This document shows, in pieces, positions 10,745-21,269 of a DNA stretch of 64,000 nt (positions are counted from its first letter, which is position 1; each line of letters opens with the position of its first letter). The notes below the pieces were generated by a model. It saw nothing but the letters and a program-made list of their open reading frames with translations. It made no database searches and was not told the DNA's origin. Source of the DNA: Diadophis punctatus similis (taxonomy: Eukaryota; Chordata; Lepidosauria; Squamata; Dipsadidae); assembly GCA_023053685.1 (NCBI GenBank), contig JALIGW010000014.1:16381590-16445589 (forward strand). Direction: 5' to 3'. The position numbers were made by a program, and so were the translations under genes.

Positions 10745-11095
10745 CATCACCACCAGATGGATTTGTAACTGGCTGACAAATCATACTCAACTGTGGAGTC
10801 CTCAACGGAACTACATCCACATGGATTCAAGTGAGCAGTGGGGTACCCCAGGGTTCTTGGCCCAAAACTCTTCAACGTCTTCATAAACGATTTAGGTAAG
10901 GGAATTGAAGGGGAACTCATCAAATTTGCAGACAACACTAAACCAGCAGGAATAGCCAACACCCCAGAAGACAGGCTCAAGATCCAAATGGATCTCAACA
11001 GACTTGAACACTGGGCCCTATCTAACAAAATGAAATCCAATGTAGAGAAAAGTAAGGTTGTGGCAGGAAAAATCAAATGTGCAGGTACAGATTAG
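10745..11095 (+). mobile_element. CR1 LINE reverse-transcriptase remnant
   Basis: The frame at 10838-11095 keeps the palm region of CR1 ORF2: VLGPKLFNVFINDLGKGIEG, then IKFADN-T, then the -NRLEHWALSNKMK block. The catalytic FADD motif has become FADN, so one metal-binding aspartate is lost. The upstream RWI-NWLTNHTQ block is in another frame. Inactive fragment. Confidence 0.9.
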
Positions 11096-11099
11096 GTGA

Positions 11100-11785
11100 A
11101 ACTTGGCTCAATAACAAAATCCCATGTTTCCTTTCAATCTGCTTATCCATAACACCTATAGCTAAAGCTTCTGGTTTCAATTACATATTTATTTTTAGTA
11201 TTTTCTGAGTCAAACCACATATCTGATCCCAATACTTCTTGGCATTATTACAGGTCCATCAAAGATGAAAAATGTACCTTCACATTGATTATATTTCCAA
11301 CATTTACTTGACATTCCTCTATACATCTCTGACAATTTCTCAGGTGTTAAATACCAACTAAATACCGACAAATGCTTTCAAATTGTAATTCAATAAAAAT
11401 TTCAGCCATTAAGCCACATTTTCCCATTGATCAAGCATAATATATCTATTTTTTGGCTATTTAATCCTACAGTCTTTAACATATTCAACCTCCTGGTTCA
11501 CTTTCAACAACAGTTTATATACCTTGCCAATAAAATGTTCATTATTGGTACATAAATCCCTTTCAAAGTCTGTTTTTTCATCTACAAAAATCTTTTTATC
11601 CCATTTAAATCTTCTGACCATTTGTGCATAGCAATCAATTGACAAATATGACCTTTTCCCAACTCTTTTCTTGTAGTTAATGTAGATTCTCTTTCAGTAA
11701 AGGTGAATAAATCAGCATAATCAATCAAGTTTTTGTAACTGTTATTTCTCTTCTTAAAAAAGCTTCCTGGGTTGACCAAAATAAT
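11100..11785 (-). mobile_element. L1 LINE ORF2 C-terminal remnant
   Basis: On the minus strand 11205-11300 decodes to the L1 C-terminal cysteine-rich block KCWKYNQCEGTFF-HL-*-WTCNNAKKYWDQI. The second tryptophan of the usual WW pair is kept and the first is a stop. Two further minus frames (11457-11645, 11582-11779) cover the region just upstream. Several stops and shifts show it is dead. Confidence 0.82.
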
Positions 11786-11907
11786 TATTGAATGACAATT
11801 AGCACAGAAAGTGGCAGCTTAGATCTCCTTTATGTAACTTATGTAAAGTTCATGTGAAGAGATAGGCAGCATATATATTTAATAAATATATAAACATAAA
11901 TAAAAAG

Positions 11908-12128
11908 TCTGTAGAGATTCTCAATCATCCAGGTCATGGTTGTCCCAAAGGTGCTTTTTCAGGAGGCAAGTAGACTTTCTTGTTTTTTCCTTTTGAAGAC
12001 ATTTCGCTTCTCATCCAAGAGCTTCTTCAGCTAGCAACGACTCTCAGCTGAAGAAACTTCTTGGATGAGAAGTGAAACGTCTTCCAAAGAAAGTCCAGTT
12101 GCCTTCTGAAAAAGCACCTTTGGGACAG
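11908..12128. mobile_element. inverted-repeat element, Penelope-like?, copy 1
   Basis: Two inverted arms meet near 12030. The outer left part contains AGATTCTCAATCATCCAGG. A 10-bp duplication AAATAAAAAG flanks it (11898-11907, 12129-12138). Each arm carries CTTGGATGAGAAG-GAAACGTCTTC. The duplication length differs from the 13 bp of copy 2, which fits a target-primed retroelement better than a cut-and-paste transposon. Penelope-like assignment is inference. Confidence 0.65.
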
Positions 12129-12268
12129 AAATAAAAAGCAATCAGATTGTGACATTTACTCCAGCAAATCACAATAATGCAAAATTCATTGTTTACTGAA
12201 TATTTGGTAAACATATATGACTCTGAGCGGCATACAAAGTTAAAAACACAAAAACAATACAACAGAAT

Positions 12269-12436
12269 CAGTAATGGGTTGCAAATCCCGTTGCTACCAG
12301 TTCGCGTGCGTGCTCACGAGTGCGCGCAAAACTTCTTTCGCATGTGCAGAAGTATCCGGGGCGGGTGGGCAGAGCTTCCAACCACTGCCGCTACCGGTTC
12401 GTAGATCCGGGCCGTACTGGTAGCAACCCACCACTG
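12269..12436. mobile_element. hAT MITE (CAGTGGTGGGTTGC family)
   Basis: A 168-bp element with ends cagtaatgggttgc and gcaacccaccactg and a perfect 8-bp duplication AACAGAAT (12261-12268, 12437-12444). Confidence 0.92.
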
Positions 12437-12444
12437 AACAGAAT

Positions 12445-12810
12445 AACCAAAAACACAACAACAAAGTTCAGTGAGAAACGTTAAAAGCCATAAAACATAA
12501 TTGTGGGACAGCACTTTCAGTTTCCTTAGAAGTTATGCTTCTCTTGTACTTAAATGGGTTTTGCTTCTGTCATTGCAATCTCTTCTCACTCTCCTACCCT
12601 GCTTCTCTTCATCTTAGCCTTTTTGTCTGAGATCAATATTTCGCAACCTATAAGCTATGAAGACACTTGAGGGCTCACTCTTTACTCAGAAAAGGCTGAA
12701 TCAAACCAGTATTTGTTTTTACTACTGTGCTTGGCTTTTCTGAGATATAGCTCCTCTACTCTGCTGTTTTTGTCTTATTCCCTCTCCCAGCAATTGTAGT
12801 ATTATCTGGT
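12445..12810. other. unassigned stretch
   Basis: No gene or repeat family recognised. Confidence 0.45.
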
Positions 12811-12904
12811 ACAGCCATACCTTGGTATTCGTCTTTAATTGGTTCCGGGTGGCATGATGAGTACTAAAAATGATGAGTGCCAAACAAACCACGTGGCCCT
12901 TGGT

Positions 12905-13035
12905 TTCGGCTGGGAGGTTCAGGAGGTTCAGGAGGTTGTGAGTTCGATCCTAGGTAGAGGCAGATGTAGGGTCTCCTGCTTGGGCAGGGGGTTGGACTAG
13001 ATGACCTGCAAGGTCCCATCCAACTCTGTTAATCT
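12905..13035 (+). mobile_element. tRNA-derived SINE with a CR1 3' tail
   Basis: The head has a B box (GAGTTCGATCC) followed by TAGGTAGAGGCAG. The second half is the CR1 3' end (GGGGGTTGGACTAGATGACC...CCAACTCTGTTAATC). The 5' part is degraded into repeats of caggaggtt. A tRNA-head plus CR1-tail SINE implies mobilisation by CR1 enzymes, as in turtle Pol III SINEs. A second head is at 51785-51875. Confidence 0.7.
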
Positions 13036-13129
13036 GTTAGGTCAGCAACCTTTTGAGCACGTCAAACATCCTGTCTGTTCTCCCCCTTTTTCTATCTCAG
13101 CATGTCGGATACCAAAACAAACAATGAGT

Positions 13130-13352
13130 ATCTATGGAGATTCTCAGTCCTCCAGGTCCTGGTTGTCCCATAGGTGCTTTTTCAAGAGGCAACTGGACTT
13201 TCTGGTTTTTCTTTGAAGATGTTTCTCTTCTCATCCAAGAAGCTTCTTCAACTCTGAAGCTTCAGAGCTGAAGAAGCTTCTTGGATGAGAAGCGAAACAT
13301 CTTCAAAGAAAAACCAGAAAGTCCAGTTGCTTCTTGAAAAAGCACCTTTGGG
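13130..13352. mobile_element. inverted-repeat element, Penelope-like?, copy 2
   Basis: Arms of about 95 bp meet near 13255 (ctctgaagcttcagag). A perfect 13-bp duplication ACAAACAATGAGT flanks it (13117-13129, 13353-13365). The right arm reads CTTGGATGAGAAGCGAAAC. Fragments of the same family are at 16245, 57495 and 58334. Confidence 0.72.
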
Positions 13353-13449
13353 ACAAACAATGAGTCCTGGGACAACATTTTTGCATCAAAATGAGTACCA
13401 AATTGGATGAGTTTTGAAGTAGTCGAGTAATGATAATGGCTATTGGTTA

Positions 13450-13994
13450 TAAGTCCTTTGAGATAAGGAAGCCCTTTGTTGTTGTTTCTTTAAAATAAAT
13501 CTTCAGAAAGGAGACCTCAATCCAAATTCTCAGCCACTGATGAATCAACCAATCACTTAATAGTACAGATAATTGTTAACATCTATTTGAACAGCTGGGA
13601 AAACTTATTAGATTCACTGTTCTTTGGGCTGATCAGAGAGCTTAGAACATATTTCTCTTTCTTGTCACTTACCACAAGGCCGTTTTGTTGCCAAATGTGT
13701 TTTGCATATTTGTTTTTGACAGTTGTCGATGGTTTCTAATAATTTGTGCTATTTCATAATGCCTGCATAGCAATGCGGTGGAACATTCTGCGCAAGTAAG
13801 GCAGGCATTGCTCTGCAGCCTCAGGACCACAGCAAGCCTGGCTGCAGGGACCTCCTGTGGAGCAGAGAGCCAAATTGCAGCCCTGCTCCAGGGTTAAAAC
13901 TGGAACCAGCTGGCAAAGGCTGGGCTTCCTCTTGGCATCTGGGCATGCAGATAAGCACAGTCCTGCCAGCCCCACTAGGCAGTTCATGCCAAGG
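13450..13994. other. unassigned stretch
   Basis: No gene or repeat family recognised. Frames near 13750-14000 have no known motif. Confidence 0.45.
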
Positions 13995-14215
13995 CATCAA
14001 TTCCACAGGAAGGCAAAAAGAACAGAATCTTGCAAATGATTATGCTGCGTGTCATGCTCTTCCTGGTACCCATGTGAATTGGGAAGATGTCTGCCTGCCT
14101 GAACTGCTTACAAATGGCTATTTATCGCTTGTGGACTTAATATATATTTTATCTCCATCGCTTTGGTAATGGAGCTTCAACATCTCCATCAAGGTCGTCT
14201 TTCTTATTCTGTACA
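13995..14215 (+). repeat. unclassified dispersed repeat G, copy 1
   Basis: Shares a series of blocks with 19140-19430: GATTATGCTG, CCCATGTGAATT-GGGAAG, TGGACTTA, TATTTTA, TGGTAATGGAGCTT and CATCTCCATC-AAG. A partial third copy is at 51190-51335. No termini or coding capacity were found, so the class is unknown. Confidence 0.6.
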
Positions 14216-14330
14216 CTTCCTCCCCCATCAGCTTCAGCCTCCCTTCTGCCTTCCCAGAAGACTCCATGTCAAGGCCATGGGAATGATCTGTGAATGTGTC
14301 GCCCTCGTCCTCTGCTCAACTCCCCCAGAT

Positions 14331-14941
14331 CAGGGGTCCCCAATCCCTGGTCCACGGATTGGTACTGTCAGACTCCACACTCTGCCATTCAAAAGGAGAA
14401 GGGGGGTCTTGGCTCTGCTTGATCAAAAGGTTATAACATATCCGGATCCTAGACACCTGGGAGCCTTCTCATCTTAAGATAGGGTTTTATGAGGGGTAAT
14501 GCAAGTCAGTTGAACGGAAGGGAGGCTGGGAACGTAAAGCCATCTGGTCACACATTTGTGGATTGATTATGCTTTGCATCCTGCCGAATGGGGTGGGGCA
14601 TTAAGGTTAAATATGCTTGCCTTGCCTGAAGGCATTTAGACTTTGCTTTGAACGAATGGATGTTATACAAATGCAAATAAAGGAATCCTTTTGAGAACAC
14701 TGACTCAGAAGTTCGTACTTTAATTGTGGTTGGAAAGACATTCCTTACAGGTACCGGTCCACGGCCCATTGGGAACCGGGCTGCACAAGTAGCGGGCGAG
14801 TGTGCAAAGTTCCATTTGCACATCCACGGGATTAGGTTGTGTGCACAAAACCATCCCCTTCCTCCCCCCACTGCTGCCACCCACCACCCGCTACCCCCAC
14901 TGTTTTCTGGTCCGTGGAGCCAGAAAAGTTGGAGATTGTTG
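14331..14941 (+). mobile_element. hAT element resembling Charlie/MER30, interrupted by an LTR
   Basis: Left end caggggtccccaatccctgg and the GGTCCACGG...GGTACCGGTCC and GGGAACCGGGCTGCAC blocks match my memory of a widespread vertebrate Charlie-type hAT. The right end is gttggagattgttg. Flanking octamers ccccagat and tcctagat agree at 6 of 8. An LTR sits at 14366-14749. Confidence 0.7.
14366..14749 (+). mobile_element. solo LTR inside a hAT element
   Basis: Starts TGTCAGACTCC and ends ATTCCTTACA, with a perfect 5-bp duplication GGTAC (14361-14365, 14750-14754) made of hAT sequence. An AATAAA signal at about 14678 followed by ~70 bp fits an R-U5 part on the plus strand. No internal region is nearby. 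Confidence 0.88.
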
Positions 14942-15084
14942 TCCTAGATCACTCAACAAGCCCTGTAACATAGCTGTACCCAGTTATTCCCCTACCCCTC
15001 TCCTGATCTTCAGACTGGTTTCTCCTCCCATTCCGTCTGTTCTTGCATCCTGTCCCCTCGGCCTGGCAGCCCTGATCTTTTTTG

Positions 15085-15485
15085 TTTGTTTGTTTTATTT
15101 TATTTGTCAAGCATATATGATTATAAGCAAAGTTTAAACAGTAAAACATGATTGAATATATATGTAATAGTACAAGCATGAATAAGAGTAAAAGAGGTAT
15201 GAATATATGGGTACATTAGGACAGGAACGGTAGGCACGATTGTGCGCTTATGCATGCCCCTTACCGACCTCTTAGGAATGGGGTGAGGTCGATGGTAGAT
15301 AATCTGAGGTTGAAGTTTTTGGGGAAGAAACTACTGAGTCAGGTAAAGTGTTCCAGGCATTGACCACTCTGTTGTTGAAGTCGAATTTTTTGCAATCAAG
15401 TCTGGAGCGGTTTACATTAAGTTTGTATCTATTGTGGGCTCGTGTATTAATTAAATGTTCATGCAGCCAGTGTGGTTTTCCTTTC
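15085..15485 (-). mobile_element. L3/CR1-group LINE 3' end (FLRGQ-ending family)
   Basis: Complement of the LINE 3' end with words ACATTAGGACAGGAACGG and CCTTACCGACCTCTTAGGAA (C-terminal LRGQ and stop region), continuing into the complement of the last ~70 codons. A hAT follows at 15494. Confidence 0.82.
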
Positions 15486-15493
15486 CTCCAGTG

Positions 15494-16111
15494 CAGTGGT
15501 GGGATTCAGCTGGGTTGCACCAGTTTGGGCGAACCAGTTGCTAAATTACCCCCCCCCCACTACTCCGCTATCAAAGTGGATCATGGACGATGCACAGCAA
15601 TGGAGAAACGGGCAATGGAGCGGCCGGCGCTTTCCCTCTTTCTTTCCCTCTTTCTTCTCCCTGCTCCTCCTCCTTCCTTCATGCCGGCCGCTCCGTTGCC
15701 CATTTCTCTGTTGCAGCCCCCAGGATCCACTTTGATAGTGTGTGTGTGTCGGGGAATTTAACAATCGGTTCACCCAGGGTCAGGGTTTTTTTTTGAAAAG
15801 TTTTTTATTTTTTCTCTCCACCATTTCCATACATATATCAATGCATATACCTTAAATTATATCAATAATGTACACAATTACTCATTTTTATCCAATCATC
15901 CTTAAATCAATCTCCTATTTTACATCTATTTTACAATACTGGTCTTCAATCTGTTATTCTTCATTTCTTTACACTCCCTTCCCCTTGGCCATCGCGGGAG
16001 GCTCATCCCGCATGTGCGGTGGAGCTGGAGGATGGGGTGGGCCATCCCTCCCACGAAAGCCAACCTGACCCTGGGCGAACCGGTTGTTAAATTATTTGAA
16101 TCCCACCACTG
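15494..16111. mobile_element. non-autonomous hAT element (CAGTGGTGGGATTC family), copy 2
   Basis: Ends cagtggtgggattcagctgg and atttgaatcccaccactg with a perfect 8-bp duplication CTCCAGTG (15486-15493, 16112-16119). It is uninterrupted where copy 1 carries a nested hAT (GGGCGAACCAG in place of the duplication). It has its own insertion at about 15786-15986. Confidence 0.92.
15786..15986 (-). mobile_element. short L1-like 3' end inserted in a hAT
   Basis: Sequence absent from copy 1 of the host element. On the minus strand it ends in AATAAAAAAC followed by an A tract, typical of L1-type retroposition. No coding sequence is present. Confidence 0.6.
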
Positions 16112-16244
16112 CTCCAGTGGCACCCTCGGAAAGCCCACTCTGGAAAGCCATCCTTTCACCCTGGGATGTCAACACTTCTCCTAACAAGAGCAGTTCACGT
16201 GATATGTTTTCCCTATATTGAAACTAACTAGCATTGAAGTTGGG

Positions 16245-16320
16245 CATGGTTGTCCCAAAATTGCTTTTTCAACAGGCAACTGGGCTTTGTTTTTCCTTGA
16301 GGACATAGACAGTCACAGAC
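16245..16320. mobile_element. fragment of the inverted-repeat (Penelope-like?) family
   Basis: TGGTTGTCCCAAAATTGC and GCAACTGGGCTTTG match one arm of 13130-13352. The rest is missing. Confidence 0.6.
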
Positions 16321-16339
16321 TATTTCTTGGTAGGATAGA

Positions 16340-16765
16340 ACAATGTGGGATAGACAGCATCACCACCAGATGGATTCGTAACTAGCTGACCAACTGCACT
16401 CAATGGGTAATCCTCAATGGAACTACAGCTACAGGGAGGGAAGTATAAAGTGAGGTACCTCAAGCTTCTGTCTTGGGCCAAGTACTTTCAACATCTTCAT
16501 AAATGGTTTAGATGAGGGGACAGAAGGGGAATTAATCAAATTTACAGATGACACAAAGCTGGGTGGGGTGGGGGAATAGCCAACATTTTAGACTCAAGAT
16601 CCAGAAGGATCTTGACAGACTTGAATACTGGTCCCTGTCTAATAAAATGCAATTCAGTGATAAGAAAAGTAAGGTTTTACACTTAGGCAAGAAAAAACAA
16701 ATGCACAGATATAAATTGATGGTACCTGGTTCAATAGCAGCAAAAATGAGAGACATCTATGTGTC
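16340..16765 (+). mobile_element. CR1 LINE reverse-transcriptase remnant
   Basis: Parallel to 10745-11095. The words ATCACCACCAGATGGATTCG, then a FNIFINGLDEGTEGELIKF block with TDDT in place of ADDT, then KIQKDLDRLEYWSLSNKMQF in another frame. Frameshifts separate the blocks. It ends at about 16765. Confidence 0.85.
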
Positions 16766-16769
16766 CTAA

Positions 16770-17204
16770 CAGACCACTGCTGAAATATGAGCCTATCAGC
16801 TTGCCATTTTCAGCTTCTTTGCTTCTCTGGCATCCTGCCATAAAATGAAAGGGAGGCGGCAAGGAATTTGGGGAAGTAAAGTTCGGGCATGGGAATGATG
16901 GATACAGAAGGAAGGATGGAGACAAGCTGACAAGAACTAGACCTGTCAAACCGGAATAAGCCAGACGCTGGGACACCTGGCTTGGGAACAGAATGCGAAA
17001 CCACATCAAGAGGTGCACAACTTCAATGTAGTTGTCAAAACATCAAAACAGTATACTATTGTGCACTGATGTCAAGGGGGGGAGGGCCAGGGAAAGGGGG
17101 AAAGTGCAACCTTTGCATGGGAATACTCAGATCTAGCTTTATTTTCACTGTAACTGCTTAACTTTAGTGAAAGAGCTTTCACTTCAGTTCAATGGAGTTG
17201 AGGG
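16770..17204. other. unassigned stretch
   Basis: No gene or repeat family recognised. Confidence 0.45.
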
Positions 17205-17449
17205 CAGTGGTGAAATCCAAATTTTTTTACTACCGGTTCTGTGGGCGTGGCTTGATGGCATGGTGTGGCTTGGTGGGCGTGGCTTGGTGGGTGTGGCTTG
17301 GTGGGCATGGCAGGGGAAGGATACTGCAAAATCCCCATTCCTACCCCACTCTGGGCCCAGCCAGAGGTGGTATTTGCCAGTTCTCCGAACTACTCAAAAT
17401 TTCCGCTACTGTTCTCCCGAACCTGTTAGAGCCTGCTAGATTTCACCCA
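17205..17449. mobile_element. hAT-like element with internal short tandem repeat
   Basis: Begins cagtggtgaaatccaaat and later has tagatttcaccc, the expected complementary end, degraded. No target duplication is clear. At about 17243-17313 a GGGCGTGGCTTGGT-type unit of 14-15 bp is repeated four to five times. A right-end fragment of a similar element is at 20049-20128. Confidence 0.55.
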
Positions 17450-17559
17450 GGGTCTCTCTTTCCTAAATGTCTGAGCTGGGAGAAGTCTGACAGAGCCAGT
17501 AATGTGCTATAGCTGCAAAAAAAACCCCACCTAATTCAGTTCTGGGTTACATCAGCAGA

Positions 17560-17743
17560 GGGATCTTAGTTTTAAGATCATGTGAAGTGATTGTACTGCA
17601 TTATAGTGCACTGGTGAGACCACACTTGGAATACTGCATCCAATTCTGGTCACTATGATACACACACAAAAAAAGAAATCCTAGGAAGACTACAGAAAAG
17701 AGCAACGAAGATGATAAGAATTCTGGAGGCTAAACCATATGAT

Positions 17744-17842
<99 letters not shown>

Positions 17843-18890
17843 TTATTTGTTCTTCTATGCCGCCCTACTCCCGAGTTAAAAAAATGTTCACAATCAGCCA
17901 TACCAAGGGGGGAATTCAGATGGATTTAGTCTTTCCCCCCTGCCTGCAGGAAGAGCCATGTCTTTACGGCTTTCCGGAAGGCCAGCAGGGTGGGGATGAT
18001 TCGGGTCTCTGGGGGAAGTTGGTTCCAGAGCGCGGGGCCCCCCACAGAGAAGGCCCTCCCCCTAGGGCCCGCCAACCGGCATTGTTTGGCCGATGGGACG
18101 TGGAGGAGGCCCACTCTGTGGGCCCTAACCGGTCAAAGGGAAGTGTGAGGCAGAATGCAGTCCCGAAGGTAGCCTGGTCCTAGGCCATGTCGGGCTTTAA
18201 AGATGATGATCAACACCTTGAATTGTACCCGTAGACCGATGGGCAGCCAATGCAGCTGGCGGAGTATAGGTGTAATGTGGGTGTACCTTGGCACACCCAC
18301 CACAGCACGCGCAGCCGCATTTTGCACCAACTGAAGTCTCCGAATATTCCTCAAGGGTAGCCCCATGTAGAGCGCATTGCAGTAGTCCAAACGAGAGGTG
18401 ACAAGGGCGTGAGTGACTGTGAGTAGAGCCTCCTTCTCCAAGTATGGCCGCAATTGGTGCACTAGGCGAACCTGTGCATAGGCCCCCCTAGCCACAGCTG
18501 TAAGGTGTTGCTCTAATGATGATACAACTGAGGGAAGTAGGTATGTTTAGTATAATGTCTAGGACTAAGGGTAGCAGTCTTACAGTACTTGAGAGCCTGT
18601 TACAAAGAAATGGTAGTCAATTTATTCTCCAAAGCACCTGAAGGCAGAACAAGAAGTAACAGGTGGAAGATCATTAAAGAGAGATCCAACCTAGGAAAAA
18701 AATCCTGATAGAAAAAATACTTTTTTAGTGGAATGACTTGCTTATGGAGGTGGTAGGTTCTCCATCATTGGAAGTTTTCACGAAGAGACTGGACAGCCAT
18801 TTGTCCAGAATGATATAGGATTTCCTGCCTTGGGCAGGAGATTGGACTAGAAGCCCAAGTTCCCTTCCAACCATAATAATTCTGTGTTTT
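17560..18890 (+). mobile_element. CR1 LINE, split by an L2-like LINE
   Basis: 17560-17740 encodes a degraded [13 protein letters not shown] block up to the EAKPYE position. 18524-18890 resumes at the equivalent of the next codons (gataca-actgagggaagtagg) and runs to the 3' end ATTGGACTAGAAG. Stops and indels break the frame. Confidence 0.85.
17741..18523 (-). mobile_element. L2-like LINE, 5'-truncated, ORF2 C-terminus open
   Basis: Minus strand. An open frame at 18133-18495 (120 codons) holds L2-type landmarks LVTSRLDYCNALYMGLP, RRLQLVQNAAAR, ITPILRQLHWLPI and FKVLIIIFKARHGLGPGYL, the conserved end of the ORF2 protein beyond the catalytic palm. A second minus frame (17926-18114) continues the C-terminus. 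The 3' end at 17741-17842 is a (TTTA)n tract of about 100 bp. Target duplication is at best ATGAT. Confidence 0.9.
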
Positions 18891-19139
18891 ACGTTGTAGG
18901 TAATTTTTGCAAGCATCATTAGCTCCGTCCAACAGCTCCTTAAATGTTGCTGCAGTCATTGGTTCATTCTCTCAGACTCTCCATTTGATCCTGGATGATG
19001 CAATGGATCAAATGGATTTTAAAGTTTAATATTTGAAAGAGGGCCTTGCAAATCTCTGGGGTGCCTTGTCTCTTTCAGTTAAGCCCTTCTTATCATTCCA
19101 CCCCACAACTCTGTCAAATAATTTATGTGTATGCCCTCA
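18891..19139. other. unassigned stretch
   Basis: Nothing recognised. Confidence 0.4.
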
Positions 19140-19430
19140 CTTTACACTGATGTCAGCTCTACTATGTAGACCAAACCAGAAAATCAATTCTACAAAAAGG
19201 CTAAGACTACTTATAATGAGATTGGTTACCTTAGCAGAGTTTTGTAAGTATGATTGTGCTGTGCCGCCTCCCACTTCTTATACCCAAGTGAATTAGGGAA
19301 GTGTCTCCACGAGCCACTTCTCAACATTATCATTTGTTTGTAGACTTATAATGTGTTTTACCCTCATCACTTTGTTAATGGAGCTTGAATATCTATTGCA
19401 AGTTCATCTTCCTACTTTCTACAAATTCAG
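19140..19430 (+). repeat. unclassified dispersed repeat G, copy 2
   Basis: The most complete copy, sharing ordered blocks with 13995-14215 and, in its left half (GTCAGCTCTACTA, AGACCAA-CCAG, AATCAATTCTACA), with 51190-51335. Confidence 0.6.
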
Positions 19431-19619
19431 AGCAAATACATGTTAAGCATGTATTTCTAAAATAAAATGCAAGTTGCATTGCTGAATGCAGTCCCAAGTG
19501 AAATCTTCACGGATGGTCATCTAACCATGGACAGGGGTTGCTCAAGCTCTCTTAACTGCCACTTTCACTTTCCAGTCGTTCTCCAAAACTGCACGATGCT
19601 GGAGTCACACTTTTAAGGA

Positions 19620-19715
19620 GTTTTATTTATTGTTTTATTTGGCAGTTTTTCTATGCCGCCCTACTCCCTCAGGACGGCGTACAACATTTTATAAAAAACT
19701 CCAAACAAATCATTA
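19620..19715 (-). mobile_element. L2-like LINE 3' tail
   Basis: Complement of the hairpin and tail (tatgccgccctactccctcaggacggcg). Only the last ~90 bp are recognisable. Confidence 0.65.
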
Positions 19716-20048
19716 AAAGAGTTATTGTGCTGTTAAGCACATACACAGCGAAATGTGTTGTAGTAATGGTGTTGCAGTTTGATATGAATGCTATTCAGTC
19801 ACTAAACAGAATATCTTTAATATGTACAAAATAGTTTTACTTGAATAGTAGCAAAGTTAAATAGGAAGTCCAAGTCATACACAGTTATTCAGTCAATGCG
19901 AAGTTTCTTCTTCTTGCCTATCTTTGTTTTAACTCACAAACAAAGATTACAACTATCACTTAATTCTATACTATCACTCTTCACAGCAATTCCACACAGC
20001 CATAAAGTAATCTACTCATCTGTAAAGCAGCAGAGAGTCTTCAATCCG
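19716..20048. other. unassigned stretch
   Basis: Nothing recognised. Confidence 0.4.
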
Positions 20049-20128
20049 GTCACAAGTCTGGCAAGCCACACCCACAAAATAAGCCACGCCCACAGAGTGG
20101 TAGTAAAAAAATTAGGAACCCGCCCCTG
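20049..20128. mobile_element. hAT fragment (right end)
   Basis: Contains AAGCCACGCCCACAGAGTGG and ends GGAACCCGCCCCTG, the complement of the CAGGGGTGGGTTCC end. The left end is absent. Confidence 0.55.
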
Positions 20129-21269
20129 CACTAAACCACACTAAGCCACCAACCACATTGAGCATGCTCTCTTGCTTGCTTATACAGTAATCATCCACAA
20201 TGTATTTAAAGCAATATACACATAACAATGATTTGTGGCTTAATCATATATTAACATACCCAATCATTTGAACAAGGTTCTAACACACACGTTTCCCCAG
20301 GTCTGGCAGGCAACAGGGTCTGTAACAAGAAAGCATCTGGATGTCAAAATAAAAGTTGTTTTTCCATCTTTTGTTAATAGGTACTCCCATGGGCTTCTGC
20401 TGACTTCCAACTCTGGTACACACACATCCCCTCAAAAGGCTTTGTGTGTCTTCGCTTAAACAAAGTGTGTAAAATATTAGAATCATAAAATGAATGCAAA
20501 ATTAAAGTCTGGTTTATAAATTCTGAGAGAGCGGAACCACACTGCAACTCCCGAGAGACTAAATTTCCTAGTCTGGGTGCAGCAAACAAAAAGGCTTCTT
20601 CCACTCCAGAAAGACCGGCCTCTAAGAACAGGAGGCATCTTGAAAGAGTTGCTATCCTTAACAGAGGGAGAAAAAAAATATTATTGTTGTCTGCAGTTCT
20701 GTTCTTCAATCTCTCTGGACTGTTCATGACTCCATAGATGTAATTTCACCAGGATTGTTTGTCAGTAACTAGCTCTTTTGAGTTCTTATAAACTCCCACT
20801 TGCATCCTCAGTGATAGTATCTAACTGCCTCCTTTTGGGGAGGGGTACTTTTCCCATTGCCTTTGATAATTCTAAGCATCAGGGCCTTCCCCAGTGCCAC
20901 TTTCCTTCCCATTATATGTCTAAAATACAGGAGCTTTGCTTTCATTATCAGTGCTTCCAGGGAGCAATCTGGCCTCTCTTCCTCTGGTATGGAACGATTT
21001 GTTCTTCATATAATTCTGGCATTCTTTCTTGTTTTCCCCAGCACCACCATTCAAAAATATCAATTTTATTTAATTCAGGTTTCTGATGGTCCAGCTGGCA
21101 GCTGTGTGTTACACCTGGGGAAATGATATCCTTGATAATATATACTTTTGATGTCAGTGTGATGTCTCTACTATGTTTTGATCTATCATAGCTGGTCTCT
21201 GGAGATGCAGAATCTCTGCTTCATTGCTGGTTACCACTCTGAATTACTAAGCCCAGGAAAATAAAGCTT
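20129..21269. other. unassigned stretch of about 1.1 kb
   Basis: No gene or known repeat recognised. Frames up to 117 codons (minus 20374-20727) show no conserved motif. Confidence 0.5.

Larger units (their letters stand above)
12811..13440. mobile_element. possible pogo/Tigger-like element with two insertions
   Basis: Left end CAGCCATACCTTGGTATTCG follows a TA dinucleotide and resembles pogo-type ends. The body (atgagtactaaaaatgatgagtgcc) has a diverged inverted counterpart near 13385-13420. It is interrupted by a SINE (12905-13035) and the inverted-repeat element 13130-13352. The right end is not clear. Confidence 0.4.

Noticed and set aside
17711..17929. Frames with repeated LFIY, also at 183-386 and 7892-8113
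   Set aside because: Translation of (TTTA)n/(AAAT)n tails; not membrane proteins.
17741..18523. Host gene of 120 codons at 18133-18495
   Set aside because: The motifs are those of L2-type ORF2, and the same sequence recurs at 32940 and 56395.
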